A stretch of DNA of 64,000 nucleotides from Chromatiales bacterium 21-64-14 (GTDB lineage: Bacteria > Pseudomonadota > Gammaproteobacteria > 21-64-14), in NCBI GenBank assembly GCA_002255365.1, contig NCBI01000012.1:1-64000 (forward strand). Reading direction: 5' to 3'. Both the position numbers and the translations under genes were made by a program. Shown here in pieces: positions 54,501 to 63,100 of the stretch. Every line of letters begins with the position of its first letter. Position 1 is the first letter of the stretch. Below the pieces are notes generated by a model. The model searched no databases. It was not told the origin of the DNA and saw only the letters and a program-made list of their open reading frames with translations.

Positions 54501-55016
54501 ATGCTCGGCACGCACGGCGCCTGGGGTTGGGGAGTCGGTATCGTCGCGTTCGCTTTCGGCCTCGGGGCGGGCTTCGCGCTGGCCTATTTCGCCCTGTTTC
54601 GGGATCGGAGGGTCAAGGCCCTGCAGCAGGAACTGGAGGCCACGCAGGCCGCGTTCGATGCCTACCGCCGCCGGGTCGACAAGAGTTTCCGCAAGACCTC
54701 GGAGTTGTTCCAGGGCATGACGCGGCAGTACCGCGACGTCTACGATCACTTGGCGAACAGTGCAGAGGCCCTGTGTGGCACCGGTGCCGTGGCACCGCTC
54801 CTGGACCTCCCGGATGCGCTGGGCGCCCGCCCGGTGCGCGTGCCGACGGTGACCGGAGCTGCCGGGACACAGCGCCCCATATCCCGCGGCGGACCCGCGG
54901 TTCCACCGTTGTCCCAGCGTGGTCCTGAGGGGGAGGATCAGGCTGGCGATGTCCCGTCTACGGTTGATCTGGCGCACGCCCCGCTTCCGCGCCACGAGAC
55001 CCGCGGCTCACCGTGA
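54501..55016 (+). CDS. zapG: YhcB/ZapG family inner-membrane protein (DUF1043)
   Basis: 171-residue protein: one N-terminal TM helix (GIVAFAFGLGAGFALAYFALF), then a coiled-coil (KALQQELEATQAAFDAYRRRVDKSF) and the conserved RKTSELFQGMTRQYRDVYDHLANSAE segment that defines YhcB. The tail is long and Pro/Gly-rich. GGGAG precedes ATG 54501. YhcB links division and envelope synthesis. It is convergent with the next gene. Confidence 0.9.
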   Translation: MLGTHGAWGWGVGIVAFAFGLGAGFALAYFALFRDRRVKALQQELEATQAAFDAYRRRVDKSFRKTSELFQGMTRQYRDVYDHLANSAEALCGTGAVAPLLDLPDALGARPVRVPTVTGAAGTQRPISRGGPAVPPLSQRGPEGEDQAGDVPSTVDLAHAPLPRHETRGSP

Positions 55017-55028
55017 TTCGCGGCGGAC

Positions 55029-55268
55029 TCAGTGCTTGCGCGATAGCAGGCCCAGGTTGGCCACTACGAAGGGCGTCAGGTAGTTGAGTCCGATCTTGAT
55101 CCAGATGGCGGTGTTCATGCCGTGGTGCAGGATCTGATCCCCGAGGTTGTAGAAGACCAGCCAGCTTCCCACTAGAAATGCGATGATAAGAGTGCGGCGC
55201 AGATGCGTCGGATCGGCGGCCGCGCCTATGAGGCATGCGCATTGGTGGGCGAAGGAGCTGTCGGACAC
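55029..55268 (-). CDS. NrtS-like small nitrate/nitrite transporter
   Basis: 79-residue membrane protein with two TM helices (TLIIAFLVGSWLVFYNLGDQIL and LNYLTPFVVANLGLLS). The NLGDQIL motif with its following hydrophobic-Ile-Lys helix is characteristic of NrtS proteins, which mediate nitrate/nitrite transport. GTG 55268 follows GGAGAGG at good spacing; a longer frame is not supported. No nitrate-reduction genes are nearby, so the substrate call is by family only. Confidence 0.7.
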   Translation of the reverse strand: MSDSSFAHQCACLIGAAADPTHLRRTLIIAFLVGSWLVFYNLGDQILHHGMNTAIWIKIGLNYLTPFVVANLGLLSRKH

Positions 55269-55819
55269 AGTGGGCGGCCTCTCCGTTGGGCGGGGGATGT
55301 CTGGCCCAGGAATTTTGCCATGATTCCATATTCTCCGTCCCGGAAGAAAGTCACGCGTCGCTTGGCAGGGATGCGGGCTGGCGCGTGATCTCCGGGCCCC
55401 GGCCGTTGTTTTGGTTGTCCGGCGCACAACACCTTGCGGAATGAATGGTTACCCCGATGATGCGTCGCCTGGGCACGACAAACACCCGCGATCGAAGACA
55501 CCTATAATATATACCTTGCCGCAGCGCTCTGATGCGGGTGTTTCCATTGTCAGCCACCGGGAAGTCCGCTAGCGTACGGTCACGAATCGTGCCTGTCCCT
55601 GCGGGGGCTCGCAGCCTACCAGTACTTTCGGAATCCGGTCCCGACGGCGGCTGATTCCCCGACCCTTGGACGTTACGTAGCGTGCTCCGTGCGTTCCCGG
55701 CCCGGGTGATCGGAACCCGCCGGATCGCGCTGCTGCCCAGTAAGCCCCGCGGTATTCACCCAATACCCTGTGGTCCGACCCTGATGGGGTTGGGCTGTTG
55801 CGAGGAGTGAGGTCTCGAA
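55269..55819. other. Intergenic, no supported gene
   Basis: 551 nt between the divergent NrtS-like and glycosyltransferase genes. An AT-richer stretch around 55500-55520 could be promoter. No frame has homology or a ribosome binding site. Confidence 0.4.
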
Positions 55820-57148
55820 ATGAATACACAGTTGGCCGCCGCGCGCGGCGCCGACCAGTACCAGCGGATCCTTCCGGCGGTGATCCTGATAGCGCTGCTG
55901 CTGGCGACCTACGCCACCTTCTCCGGTGGAACCCTGCGCCATTTGCTCGTGCGCGTGCAGACCGAACATTGGGCGCAGATCATCGTGCAGCCCAGTCTCC
56001 TGTGGGCGATGATGGGCTTTGCGCTGCTCGGTTTTCGTACCCTGCTATGGTTGCGTTATCGGCCGTTCGCGTCGGTAGACCCCGCCGCCGCCCCGATGCT
56101 TACGGTGATCATCCCCGCGTACAACGAGGGGCCGATGGTGGAGAAGGCCATCGACTCGGTCGCCAGCGCCCGCTATCCACACGGCTGCCTGGAGATCTTT
56201 GTGGTGGACGACGGGAGCCGGGACGACACCTGGGAGTACATCCAGCGCGCCGCCCTGCGTCAGCCGGAGTTGATCACCGCGGTCCGGTTCGCGCAGAACC
56301 AGGGTAAACGCGCTGCGCTGGCCGCGGGTTTTCGGCGCGCGCGCGGCGCGGTGGTGGTGACCATCGACTCGGATAGCGTGATCGAGCCCGACACGTTGCT
56401 GGCCATAGTCGGGCCGTTCCGGGATCCGAAGGTTGGGGCGGTGGCCGGGCGTGTGGCGGTCTACAACCGGTTCCAGGGGCTCATACCGCGCATGCTGCGG
56501 GTGCGTTTTTCCCTTGCCTTCGATTTCCTGCGCGCGACCGAGTCCATGTATCGCACCGTCTACTGTTGTCCCGGTGCCCTGGCGGGGTACCGCACGGCGG
56601 TGGTCCGCAAGGTGTTGGGGTGGTGGGAAAATCAGACCTTCCTGGGCGCGGTATGCAGCTTCGGTGAGGATCGCGCGTTGACCAACTGCATCCTGGAAGA
56701 AGGCTACGATACGGTCTACCAACGCAGCGCGGTGGTGCATACCATCGTCCCGTTGACCTATACCCGGCTCTGCAAGATGTTCCTGCGCTGGGACCGGAGC
56801 TACGTGCGCGAGGAATTGCGTCTGGCACGGATCGTCTGGAAACGCCCGCTCGGACCGCGCCTGATCGCGATCGTGGACAAGACGATTACCAACCTGCGTT
56901 ATCCGGTAAGTTATGCAACCCTGGGTCTGATCATCGCCCTATCGGTCCACGAGCCCACAGCGATCCTGCATTTACTGGCGGCCGTCGGTATGATGTCGAT
57001 GCTCTATATGCTGTACTACCTGCGCATGGAGCGCTCCTGGGACTTCGTTTTCGGCGTGTTGTACGCCTATTACGCATTGTTCTCCATGTTCTGGATCTTT
57101 CCCTATGCGCTCGTAACGGTGCGCGCGCGCTCGTGGCTGACCCGATGA
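55820..57148 (+). CDS. Membrane glycosyltransferase family 2 (hyaluronan/chitin-synthase-like)
   Basis: 442-residue processive glycosyltransferase. The N-terminal TM helices (about 20-35 and 60-80) are followed by the GT2 core: IIPAYNEG, VVDDGS (UDP site, Asp130/131), DSD at 183-185, GEDR at 282-285 and FLRWDRSYVRE (residues 321-331), the acceptor-binding (Q/R)xxRW region seen in HAS/NodC. About four C-terminal helices may form the secretion channel. It should polymerise and export a polysaccharide, but the sugar is unknown. A barrel protein gene is convergent downstream; no c-di-GMP PilZ domain is seen. Confidence 0.9.
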   Translation: MNTQLAAARGADQYQRILPAVILIALLLATYATFSGGTLRHLLVRVQTEHWAQIIVQPSLLWAMMGFALLGFRTLLWLRYRPFASVDPAAAPMLTVIIPAYNEGPMVEKAIDSVASARYPHGCLEIFVVDDGSRDDTWEYIQRAALRQPELITAVRFAQNQGKRAALAAGFRRARGAVVVTIDSDSVIEPDTLLAIVGPFRDPKVGAVAGRVAVYNRFQGLIPRMLRVRFSLAFDFLRATESMYRTVYCCPGALAGYRTAVVRKVLGWWENQTFLGAVCSFGEDRALTNCILEEGYDTVYQRSAVVHTIVPLTYTRLCKMFLRWDRSYVREELRLARIVWKRPLGPRLIAIVDKTITNLRYPVSYATLGLIIALSVHEPTAILHLLAAVGMMSMLYMLYYLRMERSWDFVFGVLYAYYALFSMFWIFPYALVTVRARSWLTR

Positions 57149-57199
57149 AGGAGCGATGAAGGAGCCAGCGCGAGCAGCTCCCGGTGCGCAGGCACCCCT

Positions 57200-58795
57200 T
57201 TAGAACGTCGCCCGGTACCCGACCTTGAAGTAATAGCCGCTGTCCAATCCGGCAATGTCCGCCAGCTGGCGGCTGCGCCAGACACCGCCCGCCTGCGCGG
57301 CCACGGATAGCCGGTGCCGCAGGTAATAGCGCACCTGCAGCGAGGGGCTGAGAGTCGCCTGGTCGGCACCCGGATGGTGTTCCGCGCGATATCCGATTGC
57401 GAGCCGCGGATGTACCCGCCATTTCGGCCCCAGGGGATAGTGTGTATCCACTGTGAACGACGCGACGTCCACGCCGGGCGCTTGCCCATAGCGCATCGCG
57501 ACGAGGACGGCATCGCCGCGCTTCCACAGGTCCTGTCCACGTACCCTGAGTGAGTACAGCGTTTTTCGCCCCGGGTCGCCAGTCGCCTGGAACCCGCCGT
57601 AATCCCCGGCACCGGGACTCCCCGCAAAGGTCACGCTCCCGCCGATCCTCAGTTGCCGGAACAGCGCGCGCGCGGCGCCGATGGTGACCGAGCGGTGATC
57701 TGCCGTGATGTCCCGATCCAACTCATCCACCGGATCGCTGCCTTCGTTGGCGAAGCGCGCGCGCAACATGGTCGCCAAGCCGGCCGGCAGGGTGCGGTCG
57801 AGGATCATGGCTGAATGCCGTCGGTAGTCCACCAGCACGTTCAGGCTGGTCTTGTCCGGCAGGATCCATCGGCCCAGGATCAGGGCGGTACTCAGGGCGC
57901 CCAATGACAGGTTGTAGTGCACCACCCCGAACAGGGACTGCCGTGCACGGAAATAGCGGATCTGACTGCCCACGGTGCGTCGTACCCCGGTCTCAGGGTC
58001 GCGCTGTTCGAGCGCGAATAGGTTAAGTCGCCCCGGGAGGTTGGGCCGCCCCAGGTCCATGTTGACACCGTAGAAAAACCGGCCCGCGGAAGCGGAATTC
58101 GCCGCGCCCGGGAGCGCGGCGGGGGCGCCGGTGACCGCGTTGAGGGTTGCCAGTGGGTCGAGACCGATGCTCGCCTGCACTCCGTCCATGTGCCCCAGGA
58201 CCCCTCCGCGGTCCAGCGACTGGCGACCAAACCGTCCCGCGACGTCGCGTTCCCGATCCAGGGCCTGCAGAAACATCGTGTCCACCGTCCCTACGCCCTG
58301 CTCCGCGTGACCGGACTCGATCCGATATTGGCCCTGGAACCGGCTGCTCAGATCATAGGCACCGGTGCGCATCTGGTTGGTTATGTCCACCTCGCCGGGG
58401 ATGGGCGTGGCGTCGCGCGTCGACCCGGGGATTCCGGATACGCCCATGTCCCGGTTCCGGTACGGGATGCCGGATGTCCAGTCTTCGCAGGGTACCGCGG
58501 AAGGGGGGTGACACGGTCCGGACCATGGCCCGCCGGTGTTTGTGGCGGTGGTGGTGGGGCCAACCCCAGTGTGACCCTCCGGCGCAGGGTGGGGCGGGGC
58601 CCCCCGGGCGTACGCGGCGATCCCGTTGCCGGTGGGGGGGCGTGCGGGGCTCGATTGAAGGGTCTGCGGCGGGACGGAACCCGGGGCTGCGCTGCTGAGG
58701 TCCAGTCCCTGCGAGGCACAGCCCGCCAGCAGAATGCACGGGATGGCCCACAGGCAGCGCGTCGCGGCGGCGCGGCGCACGGGCTTGGTTGTCAC
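57200..58795 (-). CDS. Outer-membrane beta-barrel lipoprotein
   Basis: 531-residue protein from GTG 58795, chosen because it gives a compact lipoprotein signal (KPVRRAAATRCLWAIPCILLAGC). A Pro/Gly-rich linker precedes a C-terminal barrel with family marks such as GRQSLDRGGVLGHMDG, FFYGVNMDLG, LGRWILPDKTSLNVLVDYRR, LWKRGDAVLVAMRYGQ and a final GYYFKVGYRATF strand. This porin-like barrel also occurs fused to TPR modules in surface proteins of gammaproteobacteria. It is convergent with the polysaccharide synthase and may export its product, which is inference. An upstream ATG at 58855 is possible. Confidence 0.75.
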   Translation of the reverse strand: MTTKPVRRAAATRCLWAIPCILLAGCASQGLDLSSAAPGSVPPQTLQSSPARPPTGNGIAAYARGAPPHPAPEGHTGVGPTTTATNTGGPWSGPCHPPSAVPCEDWTSGIPYRNRDMGVSGIPGSTRDATPIPGEVDITNQMRTGAYDLSSRFQGQYRIESGHAEQGVGTVDTMFLQALDRERDVAGRFGRQSLDRGGVLGHMDGVQASIGLDPLATLNAVTGAPAALPGAANSASAGRFFYGVNMDLGRPNLPGRLNLFALEQRDPETGVRRTVGSQIRYFRARQSLFGVVHYNLSLGALSTALILGRWILPDKTSLNVLVDYRRHSAMILDRTLPAGLATMLRARFANEGSDPVDELDRDITADHRSVTIGAARALFRQLRIGGSVTFAGSPGAGDYGGFQATGDPGRKTLYSLRVRGQDLWKRGDAVLVAMRYGQAPGVDVASFTVDTHYPLGPKWRVHPRLAIGYRAEHHPGADQATLSPSLQVRYYLRHRLSVAAQAGGVWRSRQLADIAGLDSGYYFKVGYRATF

Positions 58796-59438
58796 AACGG
58801 GACTCGTATCCGCCGCGCGACCGTGACGTTCGGTCCATTGTGGTGCATTGGACATGGACTTGCCGTCCACCGAACCCCCTTGCCGCGCGGAGCGCGCCGG
58901 TACCGGCGCGCCACCTCTGCCCATCGGCCCCCGTTACCGGCCGGAGTGCTCCGGCGGCGTTCCAGATCCTCCCTGTCCGTGTGCCCGCGCTGCGGCGTGG
59001 AACACCCCGATCCCTGCTTATCGTGTCATTCGCCCGGCCCCCAGGCCGCGGCAGAGCGCGGTACCACGGAGTCCGTGCGTCCGTGGCCGCGCTTTCGTGT
59101 TGGGGTACACAGCCGGGGATGCCCGACCGCCGCGGTTTGGCGGCTGCCCGGCGTCGGCTCGAATCGGACGCTTGAAATGACCGCCCCCTCTGGTTGGGTC
59201 GGCCGCAGGCCTGGGTCCTTGAGCATCCGCCGCGACGCCCTGCGCCGCGGCGATGCCGTGCGCGGTCCCGTGCGGCGCGCACCTGAGGCCCTGCCCTGGG
59301 TCACCAATGCAGGGGCGGGGCGCTACAATCAGGGGGCTGGTCCGGACCGCTGCGGTGGGTCCCGACGGAATATCCGGACCGGCTCCCTGCCTCAGCGGTT
59401 GCGATGGGTAGATTTTTCCAACAATTGTGGAGGACTCG
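58796..59438. other. Intergenic, no supported gene
   Basis: 643 nt of GC-rich DNA between divergent genes. Several long frames on both strands lack ribosome binding sites and homology. The ATG at 59439 has its own GGAGG. Confidence 0.4.
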
Positions 59439-59645
59439 ATGGTCGACAGTCTCTTTCCCCGCAAGAATGACGATCCGGGCTATATCGTAGCGTGGCGCTC
59501 GAAGCTTGAGCACAAGGCCGGCCGCTACCTCGACCAGGTCATGACCTATGGGGAGGCCAAGAAACGCGCCACGGCCCTCGCCGCTCAGAGTTCGGACAAG
59601 ACTTTTTGGGCGGAGCGCCCACCGGCGCCTGTGGTGCCCCATTGA
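59439..59645 (+). CDS. Small conserved protein
   Basis: 68-residue soluble protein. GGAGG lies six bases before ATG 59439. The sequence (GYIVAWRSKLEHKAGRYLDQVMTYGEA region) is charged and helical, with a short Pro-rich end; no known domain recognised. A bulged hairpin at 59686-59736 follows, so it is a single-gene transcript. Confidence 0.7.
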   Translation: MVDSLFPRKNDDPGYIVAWRSKLEHKAGRYLDQVMTYGEAKKRATALAAQSSDKTFWAERPPAPVVPH

Positions 59646-59685
59646 GCAGCCGTTGGGGCCGACGCGTCCCAGTCGGGTGATAGCG

Positions 59686-59740
59686 CGCCGGGAGCGCCCA
59701 ACGCACGGATGACCGTGGGGGCGTTGCTCCCGGGCGTTTG
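59686..59740 (+). terminator. Candidate terminator after the 68-residue gene
   Basis: GCCGGGAGC...AACGC pairs with GCGTTGCTCCCGGGC (one internal bulge), followed by a short T-rich GTTTGTT. Placement 40 nt after the gene supports a terminator. Confidence 0.5.
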
Positions 59741-60141
59741 TTAAAGAGTGACCAGTCGGCGGTGGTTGTCTGGTGCGCAGACCGCTACGCGGAGCGTCTC
59801 CATGCGTGATATGTCCGCGCCGCTCTGAATACCAAGCACGATGTTGAATTCTGCGCGATCGCCAGCTTCAAACAGATGGCCGGATTTATCTTCAGCCATA
59901 CGGCGCTGGGAGGGACTATGACGGATCGCCTCCGGCGTCTCTTTTGTTTGGCGCTGCGAGCGCGGTGTACAGATCGCGCTGCAGTGGCTTCAATGAGACG
60001 GTCGCAGGTGGGATCTTCAGTCTGGACGCGCACTGGAATGGGCGCGGTCGGCTGGCGGGCCCGACCGGCGACGTCACGCCCTAAGCCCTGAAGATGCTGG
60101 AGCAGGTGTGTGGCCGCACGATTGTGCGCGGGAACTGGAAC

Positions 60142-60157
60142 TAGAACCTATCTCAAA
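60142..60157 (+). repeat. MITE-like terminal repeat, isolated end
   Basis: TAGAACCTATCTCAAA is identical over 16 bp to the left end of the element at 3575. The interior side points toward the GlcG-like gene, whose stop is 38 nt away; no matching right end was found nearby. Confidence 0.65.
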
Positions 60158-60194
60158 CGGGTTCCGCGCCCGATCCAAATCCGAACCCGCCCGG

Positions 60195-60698
60195 TTATTC
60201 TGCGAAGCCCAGCCGGGCTCGGACTGCATCCACGCCAGCCCGGGCGCAGATCTCATCCTTGTCGCCACCTGGCGCCCCCGACACGCCGACTGCACCGACC
60301 AGGGATCCGGCGGCGCGGATCGGCAGCCCGCCCCGCAGCATGAGGACGCCATGAACTTGGTCCATCTCCGGGCGGATGTCCGCGCGGTTCCGCAGGAATT
60401 CGCCGGAGCTTACGCCCGACAGGATCACTGCGTTGGCCTTGGCCTCGGCGATCTCGATGGTGAACCGGCTTGCGAAGACGTCCCGTATCATGACCTGCGG
60501 GATCCCTTCGCGGTCCACTACCACCGCCGTGACCTGATAGCCGTGCTTCCTGCAGGTATCGATGGCATGTTGCGCGATGTCGCGGGCCAGTTCCGGGGTA
60601 ATTTGCCGCACCGGGATCAGATCCACCGCCCGTACCGGCGCTGCCCAGGGGAGCAGGGCGCACAGGGCGAGACTGGCGAGCAGGTGTTTGGATTTCAT
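60195..60698 (-). CDS. Exported GlcG/HbpS-family heme-binding-like protein (second copy)
   Basis: 167-residue protein with a signal peptide (LLASLALCALLPWAAPVRA) and the DUF336 fold: ITPELARDIAQHAIDTCRKHG, VTAVVVDREG, IRDVFASRFTIEIAEAKANA and IRAAGSLVGAVGVSGAPGGDKD. GGGGGATCGGAACG precedes ATG 60698. It is a paralogue of the protein at 2213 but has a more typical HbpS/GlcG C terminus. It lies 63 nt downstream of msrA on the same strand, suggesting an oxidative-stress link that remains inference. Confidence 0.85.
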   Translation of the reverse strand: MKSKHLLASLALCALLPWAAPVRAVDLIPVRQITPELARDIAQHAIDTCRKHGYQVTAVVVDREGIPQVMIRDVFASRFTIEIAEAKANAVILSGVSSGEFLRNRADIRPEMDQVHGVLMLRGGLPIRAAGSLVGAVGVSGAPGGDKDEICARAGVDAVRARLGFAE

Positions 60699-60761
60699 CG
60701 TTCCGATCCCCCTGACTGATGATCAAGTCCGCTCATCAGGCTCGCATACCACCCTGCGTAT

Positions 60762-61421
60762 TCAGACCTGCGCGGGTTGCACACTCGCCGGGTATCGGAC
60801 GCCGGTTCCGCCGAGGCCGCAGTAGCCGCCGGGATTCTTGGCCAGATACTGCTGGTGATATTCCTCAGCGTAGTAGAACTTGGGCGCGTCCTGAATTTCC
60901 GTGGTGACCGGACCGCGACCCGTGGCCTCCAGCGCGCTCTGATAGTGGTTCCGCGATTCCTGTGCTGCCGCCCGTTGGCGGTCTCCATAGACGTAGATGC
61001 CTGAACGGTACTGGGTACCCACGTCGTTGCCCTGCCCCATGCCTTGGGTAGGGTCGTGAGCCTCCCAGAATCGAACCAGGAGTTGCGCATAGGAGATTGC
61101 ACGCGGATCGTATACCACCTGCACCACCTCGTTGTGGCCGGTCAGGCCGGTGCAAACTTCCCGGTAGGTGGGGTTCGGTGTGTAGCCGGCGGCGTAGCCC
61201 ACCGCGGTTAGATAGACGCCCGGGGTTTGCCAGAAGCATTTTTCCGCACCCCAGAAGCACCCCATGCCGAACATCGCCATTGCCATGTCTGCTGGAAACG
61301 GCGGGCTCAGCGGGTGGCCGTTCACAAAGTGGTACGCCGGTATCGGCATAGGTTCCGCGCGGCCGGGCAGCGCATCCTGCCGGTCCGGTATTCGAATCTT
61401 GCGGGAGGAGTTCGACATCAT
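60762..61421 (-). CDS. msrA: Peptide methionine sulfoxide reductase A
   Basis: 219-residue MsrA that reduces the S-sulfoxide of methionine. Catalytic Cys55 lies in [10 protein letters not shown]; downstream are [53 protein letters not shown] and the C-terminal [14 protein letters not shown] with the resolving Cys. The N-terminal extension ([22 protein letters not shown]) is the E. coli-type long form. Start ATG 61421. No MsrB is nearby. Confidence 0.95.
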   Translation of the reverse strand: MMSNSSRKIRIPDRQDALPGRAEPMPIPAYHFVNGHPLSPPFPADMAMAMFGMGCFWGAEKCFWQTPGVYLTAVGYAAGYTPNPTYREVCTGLTGHNEVVQVVYDPRAISYAQLLVRFWEAHDPTQGMGQGNDVGTQYRSGIYVYGDRQRAAAQESRNHYQSALEATGRGPVTTEIQDAPKFYYAEEYHQQYLAKNPGGYCGLGGTGVRYPASVQPAQV

Positions 61422-61678
61422 GCAGTCCCCGATACCGTCTGGCCTGTAGCGGGCAGGGCCCTATGGTAGCACGGGCATCCGGGGCCTGGCCCGACTCCAG
61501 TGCCGCGCCGCAGCCGGACCGGTTAGGGGATGAGGGCGATCTTGTGGTATGCTGACACGCAGCGTTTGTCGTGGTGGCGCCCGCTGGATCTGCGGGGTCT
61601 GCGCCCCTCCCGCTCTCCGTTTAAAACCTGGTCGTGGGCGCCATGTCCATGCATTCTTGATCCCGGGAGGATTATGCC

Positions 61679-61999
61679 ATGCCCTCGAAGACTACCCGCG
61701 TCGGCCCGCACGTCCTGCGGCCCGCTACACCGGTGGCGGATCCAGCTCACCCGGCCAGGTCTGGCAGCCGCTTCCAGGTCGGACGTATCGAGAAGAGCCC
61801 GATGCCGAGCGGCGACAGCGGCGTGGATTGGCACCGTTATGTGTTGGAGAACGGTTGTAATTCCATTACCGGCTTCCGGCGCGGTACCCTGCAGCAGGTC
61901 ACGGAACATGCGCAGCAGCTGGCCCAGGAATTGAACGAGCGCCACGATTCACCCCGCGCGCTGCGCTGGACCCCGGGCTCTGCCGGTCGTAAACGCTGA
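61679..61999 (+). CDS. Small conserved protein of unknown function
   Basis: 106-residue protein. The N-terminal about 45 residues are Pro/Arg-rich, followed by a folded-looking part: VDWHRYVLENGCNSITGFRRGTL and QQVTEHAQQLAQELNERH. GGGAGG is about 10 nt before ATG 61679. I do not recognise the family. Divergent from msrA, with a 257-nt shared gap that contains a TATGCT hexamer near 61546. Confidence 0.6.
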   Translation: MPSKTTRVGPHVLRPATPVADPAHPARSGSRFQVGRIEKSPMPSGDSGVDWHRYVLENGCNSITGFRRGTLQQVTEHAQQLAQELNERHDSPRALRWTPGSAGRKR

Positions 62000-62200
62000 C
62001 CACGCACTGACGGGCGTCCCCCGGTCCCGGCACGGACGTCGGACGAGGTCCGGAGTAACCCCCCCCGCGCCTGTCCCGCCTCTCTCAAGCCCCGAAACCA
62101 TTACTGATTGGCCCGCGTCCGTCCGCGCCCCGGCTTTCCCTGCGTCGACAAATCCGAGCGTCGCCATATAATAGTAGCGCGCCGCGGCGGCGCCCGGAGT

Positions 62201-63052
62201 ATGGACGTGCGATTCACCGTCGACGAGTTCAGGGCCTGGAAGAACAAGCGCGTCACGCTCCTCGGGATGTCCGGGGTGGGCAAGACCCGCTTCGCCAACA
62301 TGCTGCGCCACCGCAACTGGTTCCATTATTCGGGCGACTACCGAATCGGGACCCGATACCTCGACGAGTCGATCCTTGATCATATCAAGCAACAGGCCAT
62401 GCAGGTTCCGTTTCTGCGGGACTTGTTGCGCGCGGATTCCATCTACATCCGGAACAACATCACCATCGACAACCTGCAACCGGTTTCCAGCTTTCTCGGC
62501 AAGGTCGGCAATCCGGAGCAGGGCGGGCTGGGTCTGGGGGAGTTCAAGCGCCGCCAGGAACTGCACCGTCAGGCGGAGGTCGCCGCCATGAAGGACGTGC
62601 CGGAATTCATCCGCAAGGCGCAGGAGATCTACGGCTACCAGCACTTCGTTAACGATGCCGGTGGCAGCGTGTGTGAGTTGGATGACCCGGAGGTGTTTCC
62701 GGTGTTGGAACGCCATACCCTGATTCTCTACATCAAGGCGACCGGGCGCGACGAACAGGAGTTGATCGGACGTGCGGAGCAGGATCCGAAGCCGCTCTAT
62801 TACCGGGAGACGTTCCTGGACGCACAGATGGAGATCTACCTCCGGGAGAAAGATCTCGCCTATGTGGCGATGATCGACCCCGACGACTTTGTGCGCTGGA
62901 TGTTTCCGCGGCTGTTCCACTCGCGGATCCCCCGATATCAGGCGATCGTGGACCGCTGCGGATACAGCATCACCACCGAGGAACTGGCCCGTGTGCGGGA
63001 TGAGGCCGGATTTCTGGCGCTGATCGAGACCGCGCTGGACCGGCCCGCGTAA
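62201..63052 (+). CDS. P-loop ATPase/GTPase-like protein upstream of metA
   Basis: 283-residue protein. The P-loop is GMSGVGKTRFAN at about residues 22-33 from ATG 62201. Later parts carry a DAGGS turn, LILYIKATG and the FVRWMFPRLFHSRIPRYQAI segment. A longer frame upstream adds an Arg-rich tail with no support. I recognise this only as a conserved ATPase-like family. It is 48 nt before the MetA gene on the same strand, so co-expression is likely; the role is unknown. Confidence 0.75.
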   Translation: MDVRFTVDEFRAWKNKRVTLLGMSGVGKTRFANMLRHRNWFHYSGDYRIGTRYLDESILDHIKQQAMQVPFLRDLLRADSIYIRNNITIDNLQPVSSFLGKVGNPEQGGLGLGEFKRRQELHRQAEVAAMKDVPEFIRKAQEIYGYQHFVNDAGGSVCELDDPEVFPVLERHTLILYIKATGRDEQELIGRAEQDPKPLYYRETFLDAQMEIYLREKDLAYVAMIDPDDFVRWMFPRLFHSRIPRYQAIVDRCGYSITTEELARVRDEAGFLALIETALDRPA

Positions 63053-63100
63053 CACCGGAATCACAGGTCCCGGCAGCCAAGCCGGGATGCGAGCATAGCC

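Larger units (their letters stand above)
59646..60194. other. Intergenic with terminator-like hairpin and a repeat end
   Basis: 549 nt. It contains the hairpin at 59686-59740 and, at 60142-60157, an isolated copy of the MITE terminus. The middle (59780-60140) has open frames on both strands but no recognisable protein; it could be a decayed insertion. Confidence 0.4.
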
